Positions 1 to 8,626 are shown, numbered from the stretch's first letter. The stretch is 28,574 nt of DNA from Modestobacter sp. (GCA_025965635.1 JAOPWO010000438.1:1-28574); one strand, 5' to 3'. The notes: generated by a model not told the origin, from the sequence alone. A program made the numbers and translations.

Positions 1-920
1 TCCTCCAGGTCGAGGTCGCGCCACTTGTGCTGCTCGCCCGCCTCGAGCTCCGCCAGCCGCGCGCGGTCGGCGTCGACGTCGGGGTGCCCGGCCGGGAACT
101 TCTTGGTGAGGAAGGCGTGCGACCAGCTGGAGGAGCCGATGACCGCCACCCGCCACGGGCTCGCCTCGAGGATCTCGCCGACCTGCTTGCCCAGGTCGTA
201 GCACCGCCACGGGCTCGGAGCCGGCGGCCGCGGGTACTCCTCCTCCCGGCGCACGACCGAGCCGCCCGCCTTGATGAAGTCGGGGGCCGTGAGGTCGCTG
301 CCGTAGCAGTTGACGTGGAAGGGCAGCACCGGCCACGGCCAGCCCTTGCGGTCGTAGTCCAGGTACAGCATCGTCCGGACGAACGCGTGGCTGAGGCCGG
401 TCGCGTGGTGCAGCTTGTAGGAGTACGAGACGTCGAAGCCGTTCTGCAGCAGCCTGTTGGCGACCAGGTTCCCGGCGTCGACGTGGCTCTCCACCTTGAC
501 CGTCCGGCCGGGGTCCTCGTTCCAGACGTTCCGCTTGGCGCTCGTTGCGTACGTCGGCTCGAACATCGGCACGTCCATGTCACCCAGCGCGTAGACGCAG
601 AAGGGCGGGACGATGTCCTCCTTGAAGTTCTCGTACTGGTCGTCGCCCCAGATCAGGACGACGTCCGGCTGGAACTCGTCCAGCGCCTGCCGCGCCGCGC
701 GGAAGCCCCGGACGAGCTCTTCCCGGTGCGCGGTGGCCGCGGCCAGGCCCTCGTCGTCGCCCCACTCGCGACGCATGGGCTCCGGCCAGTTCTGCGGATC
801 GCGCATGTCATCGGGCGTGTCCGCATTCCGGAGCCGGTAGCGGAGCAGATCGGCCATGTTCTCGTCGGGGAACTGGAAGTGCGGCGCGTGGGTCAGACCG
901 ATTCCGAGAATCTCTGCCAT
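1..920 (-). CDS. Class III (LigB-like) extradiol ring-cleavage dioxygenase, 3' end cut by window edge
   Basis: The minus-strand frame is open from ATG at 918-920 to the left edge, giving about 306 residues without a stop. A purine-rich ribosome site (GAAAGGAC) lies 6 nt upstream. Seen: an N-terminal GIGLTHAPHF (His11, His14), a GDDQYENF block at 92-99, HHATGLSHAF at 171-180, LPFHVNCYG at 199-207 and VIGSSSWSHAFLT at 260-272. This layout matches the LigB superfamily of Fe(II) extradiol dioxygenases, which cleave catechols next to the hydroxyls (meta cleavage). By alignment from memory, the second LigB iron ligand (His61) falls at Gln95, which is unusual. The usual metal Glu would lie near or past the window edge. 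It is probably the ring-opening enzyme of this island, although 777 bp separate it from the next gene. The catechol it uses cannot be read from sequence. Confidence 0.85.
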   Translation of the reverse strand, partial: MAEILGIGLTHAPHFQFPDENMADLLRYRLRNADTPDDMRDPQNWPEPMRREWGDDEGLAAATAHREELVRGFRAARQALDEFQPDVVLIWGDDQYENFKEDIVPPFCVYALGDMDVPMFEPTYATSAKRNVWNEDPGRTVKVESHVDAGNLVANRLLQNGFDVSYSYKLHHATGLSHAFVRTMLYLDYDRKGWPWPVLPFHVNCYGSDLTAPDFIKAGGSVVRREEEYPRPPAPSPWRCYDLGKQVGEILEASPWRVAVIGSSSWSHAFLTKKFPAGHPDVDADRARLAELEAGEQHKWRDLDLE

Positions 921-1014
921 GGTGCGTCCTTTCGTGGCTGCAGGGTTTGTCGCGGTCGACCGGCGCGGCGGCGGGGCGCCTCCGCTCGCCGGGGAAGGAG
1001 CCGGTCTGCCCGGG

Positions 1015-1293
1015 TCAGGCCGACCCGCTCGGGACGGCCACCGGCGTGGGGGGATGGACGCGCATCGCGGCGAGCAAGCCCTCCCCGGTCAGCGGCCGGT
1101 CCGGCAGTGCCGCCAGGACCGCCGCCGGGACGACCCGCGTGACGGGATCCGAGCAGGTGGACCCGCTCCGACCTGCTGCCTGCGCCAGCCGCGGCAACGC
1201 ATCCCCGCCCACGGCGGGCGCCGTCGAGGAGCCGCGCCAGGAGCGCTCGGCGCTGGTCCGCGTGATCGCACGCGCCCGGCTCGTTGCGGCCAC
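1015..1293 (-). CDS. Possible small uncharacterised protein (92 aa)
   Basis: A GTG start at 1291-1293 is preceded by a strong ribosome site (GAGGAGG, about 7 nt upstream), and about 90% of third codon positions are G or C, as in the real genes nearby. The C-terminal half (DPVTRVVPAAVLAALP, then LTGEGLLAAMRVHP) looks protein-like, while the N-terminal half is Ser/Arg/Ala-rich and low in information. No family is recognised and no cysteine or histidine pattern is seen. It lies 94 bp upstream of the dioxygenase on the same strand. It may be a real small partner, the remnant of a larger gene, or chance. Confidence 0.3.
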   Translation of the reverse strand: MAATSRARAITRTSAERSWRGSSTAPAVGGDALPRLAQAAGRSGSTCSDPVTRVVPAAVLAALPDRPLTGEGLLAAMRVHPPTPVAVPSGSA

Positions 1294-1634
1294 TGGGCTT
1301 CCTCCTCGGCACGTGGGGGCGCTGACGGTCTCGCGCTGGATGAGCAGCCGGTCCTGATCGTCGGGCCCGTTTGCCGCGGTTGACCTCGGTCACAGTCTCC
1401 GGTCGCCGCACGGGCGGGCCAACGGTCGTGTCCCGGTGGTCGGAACGGCCCTCCCGTGTCGGTACGGGCAGACCGGTGGCGCACCGGGCGACCCGGCGCA
1501 CCACCACGTGCCGATCTCAGTCCCGCCTGATCGGCGGCAGTTCGAGGCCGCCTCGAGCGGGACCGGCATCCAGCTGCTGCGCCCCGGCACGTCATCGGCC
1601 AACTCGACCGGGGAACTCAGATCACGAACCGTGC

Positions 1635-1663
1635 CCCGACCGGGCCAGAGTTCCGGGGTCGGG
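1635..1663 (-). terminator. Hairpin after the Mo-hydroxylase gene
   Basis: CCCGACC (1635-1641) and GGTCGGG (1657-1663) form a 7-bp GC stem with a 15-nt loop, about 35 nt after the stop of the Mo-FAD subunit. No T-run follows, so it is at best an actinobacterial-style terminator or an RNA-stability hairpin. Confidence 0.35.
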
Positions 1664-1697
1664 AGGGCGTCGCCGGTGTCCGGTCGGGGCGAGCGCG

Positions 1698-4600
1698 CTA
1701 CCCGGCCCTGATGTGGTCGGCCAGCCGGGCCAGCTCTCCCCTCAGCAGGCCGACAGCGGCATCGAGCTTCCACTCGTTGCGCTCGAGCGGGTGCCCTTCC
1801 CGATCGAGTTCGCGGTCGAGCGCGAGGCCCGCCGCCGCGATCGTCGACTCGTCCAGGCGCCGGCCGGCCAGGACGTCCTGCACGGCCTGCGAGGACCACG
1901 GCGTCTGCGCGAGGGCGCCGAACACCACGCGCGGGTTCAGCAGGCGGTCCGCCGTGTCGACGTCGGCCGTGATCGCGACGCTCAGCATCGCGAAGTCCCC
2001 CTCCCAGCGCCGGAGCTTGCGGAAGACGCCGACCTTCGCCATGGACCCTGACGGCAGGACGACCCGGTCGACGATCTCGCCGGTCCGCAACGCGGTCTCA
2101 CCCGGCCCGGTGAAGAACTCGTCGACCGGGAGCTCGCGCCGAGTCCCGTCGGCAGCAGCGAGGGCCACCCGTCCGTCCAGCGACACCAGTGCGGTGGCGA
2201 GGTCCGAGGGCGTGACCGCTTGGCACCGGTGCGCACCGACCGCCGCGTGGTAGAAGCGGTGGTCGCCGGTGACCGCATAGCACGGGCACGTCGTGCCACC
2301 CCGCTTGTAGCAGTCGAACCCGCTCCGGAAGAACCAGCAGCGCTTGGCCTGGACCAGGTTGCCGCCAACCGTCGCCACGGCCCGGATCTGGGCCGACGCG
2401 ATGGAGCTGACCGCCTCCGCCACCACGGCGGGGACGAGCGGCGAGGACTCCTCCAGGCTGTGCAGGAGGACGCCCGCTCCGATCACCAGCCGGCCGCCGT
2501 CGTCGGTCGTGTGCGTCCGGAGTTCGGCGACGTCCCGGACGGAGAGCAGCGTCAGCGGCGCGGTGAGCCGTTGGCGACGCTGTTCGTGCAGATCCGTCCC
2601 GCCGCCGAGCACGGCGGTCCCCGGCCCCAGGTCCTGCAGCAACTCCGCGGTGGACGACGGGTGCCGCAGCTCCTGGAGCGCGGCCGGCTCGACCGACCTC
2701 GCGAAGCGCGTGCCCACCTTGTGCAGGGCGTCCTCGACGCCCAGCGGGTAGGCCGCACGCACCACCGCTGACTGCCAGCGGTCGGGCCGCCGCCAGAGAC
2801 GATGCTGCCGCTTCCGCCCGTCCCGCTCCCGCAAGGCGTTGAGCACCTTGTCCGGCGTGAAAGGCAGGTCGCGCAGGCGGATGCCGATCGCGTCGTACAC
2901 GGCGTTCGCCACCGCTGCCGCCGGAGGGACGATGCTCATCTCCCCGACGCTCTTGGCGTCGTAGGGCCCGGCCGGCTCCGGTCCTTCGATGAGCAGAGGA
3001 CGGACACGGGGGACGTCGGCGGCCCGGGGCACGGGATAGCCGAGGTAGGAGGCGGTGATGCTCCGGCCGTGCGAATGCAGCATCTCCTCACCCAGCACCG
3101 CACCGAGCCCCTGGACGACTCCACCGACCACCTGGCCCTCGACCAGGGTCGGGTTCAGCGCCCGCCCGATGTCGTGTGCAGCGACGTAGTCGAGGATGCG
3201 GATCTCGCCCGTACCCGGATCCACCTCCACCTCCACCGCATGGGCCGCGAAGGTGTAACTGGCCGAGAGGCTCGGCCGCGGGTTGGCGCCACCACGCGGC
3301 TCCATCCGCGTGTCCACGAAGACCGAGTGCACCGACAGCCGGCCCTCACGTGCGTCCGGGTCCGCGGCCACGGCCGCAGCGATCGTCGTGACGTTCCCCG
3401 GACCGTGCGCGGAGCCGTCCCCCAGCTCGACCTCCTCGGCCGAGCAGTCCAGCAACCGGGCCGCCGTCGTGCGCAGGCGGTCGCCCAGCTCCAGGGCCGC
3501 CTTGCGCACCGAGTGCCCGCCCATGTGCGTGCCACGCGACGACCACGCGCCCAGTTCGAAGGGGGCGCGCTCGGTGTCCCCCATGACCACGCTGACCGAA
3601 TCGAGCGGAACGCCCAGTTCCTGGGCCGCGATCTGCGCGAGGATGGTCCGCTGACCCGTGCCGGCGTCGGCCCCGCCGAACAGGACCTCGACGCGTGCCT
3701 GGTCGTCGATGGTGACGATGGCCTCGCTGCGGTTCGCCTGCGGGTGGAGGGCGTGACTGCCGCTGCCGTGCATGCCCGCGGCCACCCCCACCCCCCGATA
3801 CGGGGCAGGGTCGGCCTTCTTGCGGTCCCAGTCGATCGCGTCGCGCGCCGCCTCGAGGCACTCGGCCAGGCGCGCCGAACCGAGGCGGGACCCATTGAGC
3901 GTCACGGTGCCGGGCTGGTTGGCGTTGCGGAGCCGGTACTCCAGCGGGTCGACGTCCTGGAGCTCGGCCAGTTCGTCGACGAGCGACTCCATCGCGAAGG
4001 AGATCTGCGGCATGCCGTAGCCGCGGAACTGCCCGCCCGGAGGCAGTGCCGTGTCGACGAGCCGGGCGTCCCACGTGGCGGCATCGGGCTCGTAGATCGC
4101 GCCGAGGGTCTTGACCCCCACAGCCATGACCATGGGGCCGAAGTGGTTGTAGGCGCCGTTGTCGACGTCCAGATCCGCCTCGAGGAACGACAGACGCCCG
4201 TCCTGCGCCGCATGCGCGCGCAGGTTCACCGAGAAGTCATGGCGCGGCTTGGTCGCAGCGAACTCCTCCTCCCGGCTCAGGCTCATGAGGACGGGACGCC
4301 CCGAGGCGCGCGACAACAGGGCCGCGAGGATCTCGTGCTCCCCCGCCTTGGACTTGGAGCCGAAACCCCCGCCTACGGCGACGTCCCGGCAGACGACCTG
4401 GTCCTGTTCCAGACCGAGGGCCAGCGCCACCTCCTTCGTCACGAAGTAGGGGGCCTGCGTGGACGTCCACAGCTCGAGACGTTCCTCGGCCGCGTTCCAC
4501 CACGCCAGGGTGGTGCTCGGCTCCATGCACGCGTGGTTGATCCGCGGGTAGTGGAACCGCCCCTCGACGGTCATGGCGCTGGCGGCACGGGCGGTGTCGG

Positions 4601-5093
4601 CGTCACCCCAGCCGCCGACCATGTGCACGGAGACGTTGCGCCCACCTGCGTCACGCGCATGCAGGGCCGCCGCACGCGGCGCCCGCGCCTGCGCCACCGA
4701 CAACGGCGCCCGCCTCATCGAGCGGTAGCGGACCACGATGGCCCGCAGCGCCGCCTCCGCAGCCTCCTCGGTATCCGCCGCGACCGCGGCGACCTCCTCG
4801 CCGACGTAGCGCACGACGTCCCTCGCCAGCAGCGGCCGGTCGGAGTGCGGGGGGCCGACGTGTGCGTACGTGCGCCCGGCCGGCAGGTCCGCCGCGGTCA
4901 CGACGGCGTGGACGCCGGGTACCTGACGGGCGGCGCTGGTGTCGATGGACCGGACCCGTGCGTACGCATGCGGCGATCGGAGGATCCGCCCGACGAGCAT
5001 CCCCTCGGGCACGAGGTCCGCCGCGTAGATCGCGGTCCCGGAGGTCTTCGCCTCCCAGTCCACCGGCCGTACGCGTCGGCCGACTGTCGTCAT
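1698..5093 (-). CDS. Molybdenum hydroxylase, fused Mo-binding and FAD-binding subunits (1131 aa)
   Basis: This is a xanthine-oxidase-family hydroxylase subunit. It adds water-derived oxygen to a heteroaromatic ring or an aldehyde. The start ATG at 5091-5093 overlaps the small-subunit stop by ATGA and is preferred over in-frame starts further upstream. Residues about 1-755 are the molybdopterin (CoxL/XdhB-type) part, with AVGGGFGSK (239-247), FRGYG (356-360) and the active-site motif KSVGE with its catalytic Glu718. Residues about 800-1131 are a FAD (CoxM-type) part, with VLGGGTDL (828-835) and TVGGNL (908-913). These parts are normally separate proteins in bacteria. The FAD part carries five cysteines (919, 928, 936, 938, 957) in an insert like the extra [4Fe-4S] loop of PaoB/YagS and 4-hydroxybenzoyl-CoA reductase beta. 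The frame is continuous through a basic linker (about 756-799). The substrate is unknown. Confidence 0.9.
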   Translation of the reverse strand: MTTVGRRVRPVDWEAKTSGTAIYAADLVPEGMLVGRILRSPHAYARVRSIDTSAARQVPGVHAVVTAADLPAGRTYAHVGPPHSDRPLLARDVVRYVGEEVAAVAADTEEAAEAALRAIVVRYRSMRRAPLSVAQARAPRAAALHARDAGGRNVSVHMVGGWGDADTARAASAMTVEGRFHYPRINHACMEPSTTLAWWNAAEERLELWTSTQAPYFVTKEVALALGLEQDQVVCRDVAVGGGFGSKSKAGEHEILAALLSRASGRPVLMSLSREEEFAATKPRHDFSVNLRAHAAQDGRLSFLEADLDVDNGAYNHFGPMVMAVGVKTLGAIYEPDAATWDARLVDTALPPGGQFRGYGMPQISFAMESLVDELAELQDVDPLEYRLRNANQPGTVTLNGSRLGSARLAECLEAARDAIDWDRKKADPAPYRGVGVAAGMHGSGSHALHPQANRSEAIVTIDDQARVEVLFGGADAGTGQRTILAQIAAQELGVPLDSVSVVMGDTERAPFELGAWSSRGTHMGGHSVRKAALELGDRLRTTAARLLDCSAEEVELGDGSAHGPGNVTTIAAAVAADPDAREGRLSVHSVFVDTRMEPRGGANPRPSLSASYTFAAHAVEVEVDPGTGEIRILDYVAAHDIGRALNPTLVEGQVVGGVVQGLGAVLGEEMLHSHGRSITASYLGYPVPRAADVPRVRPLLIEGPEPAGPYDAKSVGEMSIVPPAAAVANAVYDAIGIRLRDLPFTPDKVLNALRERDGRKRQHRLWRRPDRWQSAVVRAAYPLGVEDALHKVGTRFARSVEPAALQELRHPSSTAELLQDLGPGTAVLGGGTDLHEQRRQRLTAPLTLLSVRDVAELRTHTTDDGGRLVIGAGVLLHSLEESSPLVPAVVAEAVSSIASAQIRAVATVGGNLVQAKRCWFFRSGFDCYKRGGTTCPCYAVTGDHRFYHAAVGAHRCQAVTPSDLATALVSLDGRVALAAADGTRRELPVDEFFTGPGETALRTGEIVDRVVLPSGSMAKVGVFRKLRRWEGDFAMLSVAITADVDTADRLLNPRVVFGALAQTPWSSQAVQDVLAGRRLDESTIAAAGLALDRELDREGHPLERNEWKLDAAVGLLRGELARLADHIRAG

Positions 5094-5611
5094 GACGCCC
5101 CCTGGCGGCGTGCCGCCGTGTCCAGGACCGCGTCCACGATCGCGGTGTAGCCGGTGCATCGGCAGATGTTCCCGGAGAGCGCCTTGCGCACCTGCGTCTC
5201 GTCGGTCGCCTTGCCGTCCCGCAGCAGGGCTTCAGCCCGCACGATGTGGCCGGGGGTGCAGAAGCCGCACTGGAACGCACCCCTGTCCGCGAACGCGGCC
5301 CGCAAGTCGGCACAGCTGTCGGCGAGACCTTCGACGGTGGTGACCGCGCGGGTGCCGACCTCGGCGGCCAACAGCATGCAGGACATCACCGCTTGCCCGT
5401 CCAGCAGCACGGTGCAGGCGCCGCACTCGCCCTGGCCACAGGCACGCTTGGCACCCGTCAGCCCCAGGCCCCGGAGGACGGACAGCAGGGGCGCACCCAC
5501 GTCGGCCCGAGCGACGACCCGCTGACGGTTCACCTCGAGCACGAGGGCGCCCGCCTCGTCGCCGCCGGCAGACGAAGCCACCGTCGTCTCGGTTGGTTGT
5601 GCTGTCCTCAC
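5090..5611 (-). CDS. Molybdenum hydroxylase small subunit, two [2Fe-2S] clusters
   Basis: This 173-aa CoxS/XdhC-type electron-transfer subunit passes electrons from the molybdenum site to FAD. The plant-type cluster ligands are Cys58, Cys63, Cys66 and Cys78 (CGQGECGAC then C). The second cluster uses Cys115 and Cys118 (QCGFCTPG) with Cys150 and Cys152 (NICRCTGY). All eight are present. The start is GTG at 5609-5611, overlapping the permease stop by GTGA. The protein begins with about 22 residues of extra polar sequence, and no twin-arginine signal is seen, so the enzyme is probably cytoplasmic. PaoA, by contrast, is exported. It is translationally coupled to the permease upstream and the fused large subunit downstream, which ties the hydroxylase to uptake of its substrate. 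Confidence 0.93.
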   Translation of the reverse strand: MRTAQPTETTVASSAGGDEAGALVLEVNRQRVVARADVGAPLLSVLRGLGLTGAKRACGQGECGACTVLLDGQAVMSCMLLAAEVGTRAVTTVEGLADSCADLRAAFADRGAFQCGFCTPGHIVRAEALLRDGKATDETQVRKALSGNICRCTGYTAIVDAVLDTAARRQGAS

Positions 5612-6492
5612 GGTGCAGCAACCCCTGCGAACTTGAACAGGACGCGCCGTTCGACCACCAGGAACAGGTGGTTCAGCGCGTACCCCATCAGGCCCAGGAC
5701 GCCGATGCCGACGTACATGTCCTTGATCCGGAACGTGCGCTGCGCTTCGAGCACGAAGAAGCCGATCCCTTCACCGCCGGTCGCGATCATCTCGGCCACC
5801 ACGGAGACCAGCAGCGTCACCGCGAGGCTCACCCGCAGTCCCGTCATGATGCTCGGCAGGCTGGCCGGGGCCACGATCATGCGCAGTTCCTCCCGGCTGT
5901 TGAAGCTCAGCAGCCGGGCCGTCTCCCGGAGCGCCGGGTTCACGGAGCGGACGCCGGCGACCGTGTTGATCAGGACGGGGAAGAAGCCCGCGCTGAAGGT
6001 GACCGCGATCTTCATCTCATCCCCGATGCCGAGAACGAGGATGGCCAGCGGGATGTAGGCGGGCGTCGGGATGGGGCGCAGGATCTCCGTCAGCGGTTCC
6101 AGCGCCGCGTGCACCCAGGGGAAGTAGCCCATCAGGAGCCCGACCAGCACCCCGGCCAGACCGCTCAGCACGAAGGCGAGCGAGTACCGCCGGAGGGTGG
6201 ACAGCAGTCCGTCGGTCAGCCCCTCCCTCGTCACCGGATCGGCGGCCTGGAGGAGGATCTGCGACGGCCTCGGGAAGTAGTTCGCGTCCATCCAGCCTGC
6301 GGAGCTCCCCAGTTCCCAGAGGAACAGCAGCAGGGCCAGCACGCCCAGACCGACCAGCAGTCCCTGGAACCGACCGGGGCCCCGACGGTTCCCCCTCGGA
6401 CGCCCCCTCCCCCGGCCGCGACCGGAGTCGCCCCCGTCACCGCGCGCACGGTCGGCCTGCGCACTGCCCGTCAACGTCTGCGGCGCCGTCAT
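5608..6492 (-). CDS. ABC transporter permease (SsuC/TauC/ThiX type)
   Basis: This 294-aa inner-membrane permease belongs to the nitrate/sulfonate/taurine importer group. Residues 1-42 are an unusual Arg/Gly-rich cytoplasmic tail. The first membrane span is about 44-62 (LLVGLGVLALLLFLWE), with further spans near 105-122, 145-157, 162-180, 220-235 and 262-280. The EAA-type coupling loop that docks on the ATPase is around 189-215 (LRETARLLSF and onward to SLPSIMTGL). ATG at 6490-6492 follows the ATPase stop by 6 bp. The importer genes are contiguous with the Mo-hydroxylase genes, suggesting that it brings in the compound which the hydroxylase attacks. Confidence 0.92.
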   Translation of the reverse strand: MTAPQTLTGSAQADRARGDGGDSGRGRGRGRPRGNRRGPGRFQGLLVGLGVLALLLFLWELGSSAGWMDANYFPRPSQILLQAADPVTREGLTDGLLSTLRRYSLAFVLSGLAGVLVGLLMGYFPWVHAALEPLTEILRPIPTPAYIPLAILVLGIGDEMKIAVTFSAGFFPVLINTVAGVRSVNPALRETARLLSFNSREELRMIVAPASLPSIMTGLRVSLAVTLLVSVVAEMIATGGEGIGFFVLEAQRTFRIKDMYVGIGVLGLMGYALNHLFLVVERRVLFKFAGVAAP

Positions 6493-6498
6493 GGTCGC

Positions 6499-7341
6499 TC
6501 AGCCCTTCCGGATTGCATCGAGGAGTTCCGCCCGCAGAGCGAGGAACCGGGCATCGGCACGGGTGGTGATCTGGTCGCGCTCCGGCGGCAGGTCGACGAA
6601 CACGTCCAGGACCGGTCGAGCCGGCCGAGTGGACAGGAGCACCACCCGGTCGGACATGTAGATCGCCTCATCGACGTCGTGGGTGACCAGAAGGCCGCTC
6701 ATCGGGGAGTCGGCGTTCCGGAGCACCTCACGGACGAGGTCCTGACTCGCCAGACGCGTCACCGCGTCCAGGGCGCTGAACGGCTCGTCCATCAGGAGGA
6801 GGCTCGCCCGGGTCATCAGAGCCCGGGCGATCAGGACGCGCTGCCGCATCCCCCCGGACAGCTCCACGGGCCGTGCGTCCGCGAAGTCCGCCAGACCCAC
6901 TCGCGCCAGGAAACGGCACGCCTCCTCGCGCAGCTCCGCCCGCGAGGACTTCGGCCTGGTCCGGCGTCTGCGAGTCGCGTCGTAGGGCACCAACACGTTG
7001 TCGGTCACCGAGCGCCAGGGCAGCAGCGCCTGGGAGTAGTCCTGCGGGAGCATCGCCATGTCCAGCGGCGTCTCGCGGATGACGTCCCCGTGCACCCGGA
7101 CCTCACCGGACGTCGGTGGGATCAGGCCGGCGAGGATGCGCAGCAGCGTGGACTTGCCGCAGCCGCTCGGACCGAGGATGGCGACCGTCTGCCCGCGGGC
7201 GACGCTCAGCGAGACGTCCCGCAGCACGTCGACGGACTTGGTCGCCGAGCTGTAGGTCTTGCCGACGCCGACCAGCTCCAGGACGGGCGTGCCGCTGGAC
7301 GGTGGGGGCACGCGCAGCGCGGTGGCCGAGGAGACGGTCAC
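6499..7341 (-). CDS. ABC transporter ATP-binding protein (SsuB/TauB type)
   Basis: This 280-aa cytoplasmic ATPase drives the importer. It has Walker A GPSGCGKST at 57-65, the Q-loop at Gln100, signature LSGGMRQR at 161-168, Walker B LLLMDEP at 181-187 and the D-loop SALD. The H-loop is in LLVTHDVDEA. The start is GTG at 7339-7341, with GGAGG 4 nt upstream. It lies between the binding protein (40 bp upstream) and the permease (6 bp downstream), so it belongs to one transport operon. The family handles sulfonates, nitrate, thiamine precursors and aromatic acids, so substrate cannot be assigned from this subunit. Confidence 0.95.
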   Translation of the reverse strand: MTVSSATALRVPPPSSGTPVLELVGVGKTYSSATKSVDVLRDVSLSVARGQTVAILGPSGCGKSTLLRILAGLIPPTSGEVRVHGDVIRETPLDMAMLPQDYSQALLPWRSVTDNVLVPYDATRRRRTRPKSSRAELREEACRFLARVGLADFADARPVELSGGMRQRVLIARALMTRASLLLMDEPFSALDAVTRLASQDLVREVLRNADSPMSGLLVTHDVDEAIYMSDRVVLLSTRPARPVLDVFVDLPPERDQITTRADARFLALRAELLDAIRKG

Positions 7342-7381
7342 TACGCCTCCGTCTCGATCGCAGCTGGGATGTCGACGGCCG

Positions 7382-8449
7382 TCACGACGCGTCCGGCACG
7401 GTGAAGTCGCGGACGTCGAGTTCCTTGCCGAGGATCTGGTTGTCGTACATCAGGTCGGCGATCTCCTGGACGTCGTTCAGGGGGAAGCTCTCGTGGAAGT
7501 GGCCGAGGACGACGTCGGCACCCACCGCGGGGTCGATCTGCAGGTGCTTGAAGAGCAGCTCGGGCTGCTCCTCGTCGGTCATCGCGTTGGTGCGGGCCGC
7601 CGACTCGAACGTCGCCCGCTGGAAGTCCGCGATGACCTCCGGGTTCTGCTCGGCGAACTCCCGCGTGGTGATCCAGGAGGCCAGCGGCAGGTCCGGGTTG
7701 ATCGCCGCGAAGGCATCCCCGAGCCCCCGGACGTCACCCTGCTTCAGCTCCTGGGTGACGAACGGCTCCGTGACGAAGGCGGCGTCGATGCTGCCGCTGC
7801 GCAGCGCAGCTCCCTGCGCCGGGAAGGCGAGCTCGACGAGGGTGACCTCGCTGATGTCCACGCCGTTGTCGGACAGCCACACGCGCATCGCCAGCTCGTT
7901 GATGTTCCGCAGCCCGTTGACCGCCACCCGCTTGCCGCGGAGGTCGGAGGGCTTCTCGATCGACGAGTCCGCGCCGACCAGGACGGAGCTGAGGCCGATC
8001 ATGGTGCCGTCGGAGTCGGGCCGGGCCGCATCGCCGTCCGAGGAGGCGATCATCATGATGTCCATGCCCTGCTCGACGGCCTGGAAGATGGACGGGTAGT
8101 TCGAGTAGCCGATGTCCAGGGAGCCTCCCTGGAGGGCCGCCACGAGCTCGGCCCCGCTGGTGGCCTTCGTCAGCTCGGTCTCGATGCCGTGCTTCTCGTA
8201 GATGCCCTCGTCGACGCCGACGACCGTCGCCAGGGTGGAGGAGATGGGGATGTAGCCGACCCGGAGGGTCGTCACCCCGTCGCCGGACGTGTCCGCGCCG
8301 GATCCGGTCTCGCCGTCCGAGCCGCACGCGGAGAGGAACAGGAGCGCGGCGAGAGCCATCGCTCCCGTTCCCTTCCCCGCACGGCGACGACGCTCGCCGG
8401 GACGCCGAGACGCGGAGCGACGAGACTGGTGTGCGAAGGCGGTGCTCAT
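7382..8449 (-). CDS. ABC transporter substrate-binding lipoprotein (SsuA/TauA/NMT1-like)
   Basis: This 355-aa binding protein captures the substrate outside the membrane. A long basic N-terminus (to about residue 30) leads into a hydrophobic stretch and a lipobox LSAC, with Cys42 as the lipid-anchored residue. The mature protein begins with a Gly/Ser/Asp-rich linker, then LRVGYIPISS, a typical first strand of the family. Further family-like blocks are GGSLDIGYSN, LRGKRVAVN and GSIDAAFVTEPFV. ATG at 8447-8449 has AGGAG 8 nt upstream. The 177 bp upstream contains short inverted repeats (CAGCGG at 8486-8491 with CCGCTG at 8501-8506), so a promoter or operator may sit there. Ligand identity is open. 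Confidence 0.93.
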   Translation of the reverse strand: MSTAFAHQSRRSASRRPGERRRRAGKGTGAMALAALLFLSACGSDGETGSGADTSGDGVTTLRVGYIPISSTLATVVGVDEGIYEKHGIETELTKATSGAELVAALQGGSLDIGYSNYPSIFQAVEQGMDIMMIASSDGDAARPDSDGTMIGLSSVLVGADSSIEKPSDLRGKRVAVNGLRNINELAMRVWLSDNGVDISEVTLVELAFPAQGAALRSGSIDAAFVTEPFVTQELKQGDVRGLGDAFAAINPDLPLASWITTREFAEQNPEVIADFQRATFESAARTNAMTDEEQPELLFKHLQIDPAVGADVVLGHFHESFPLNDVQEIADLMYDNQILGKELDVRDFTVPDAS

Positions 8450-8626
8450 GCTTCCAACTCCTGGTGGGTTCAGGGAACCTGGTGACAGCGGACGGTCACA
8501 CCGCTGGTGGGCGGGTGTGCCTCCGTGCCGGCGGGGCCGCCGACAACGCCGTCAGCCTGGGGGGACACGGGAGGGCGTAGCCAGCGTCACGTTCCGCTGC
8601 GCGGGACGATTTCCGCCGACCGCCGG

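Larger units (their letters stand above)
921..1697. other. 777-bp intergenic stretch between the Mo-hydroxylase and the ring-cleavage dioxygenase
   Basis: No recognisable protein was found in any frame. Most open frames here are Arg/Pro-rich shadows. Two things stand out: a hairpin just after the Mo-hydroxylase stop (1635-1663) and a 92-codon minus-strand frame (1015-1293) with a good ribosome site. The promoter for the dioxygenase is probably in this stretch, but no clear -35/-10 pair could be picked. Confidence 0.5.

Noticed and set aside
27..1142. Plus-strand open frame over the ring-cleavage dioxygenase
   Set aside because: Antisense shadow of a recognisable LigB-like gene, with no ribosome site or family match.
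1390..1899. Minus-strand frame spanning the Mo-hydroxylase end and the gap
   Set aside because: Its first part is an out-of-frame shadow of the Mo-hydroxylase, and the rest shows weaker third-position bias and no family.
2802..5150. Long plus-strand open frame (782 codons) opposite the Mo-hydroxylase
   Set aside because: It is the mirror of a strongly G/C-ending gene, Arg/His/Val-rich, with no domain. The minus strand carries a clear enzyme with active-site motifs.
5593..7404. Plus-strand open frame (603 codons) opposite permease and ATPase
   Set aside because: Antisense shadow, rich in Arg, Gln, His and Pro. The ABC transporter genes on the other strand are unambiguous.
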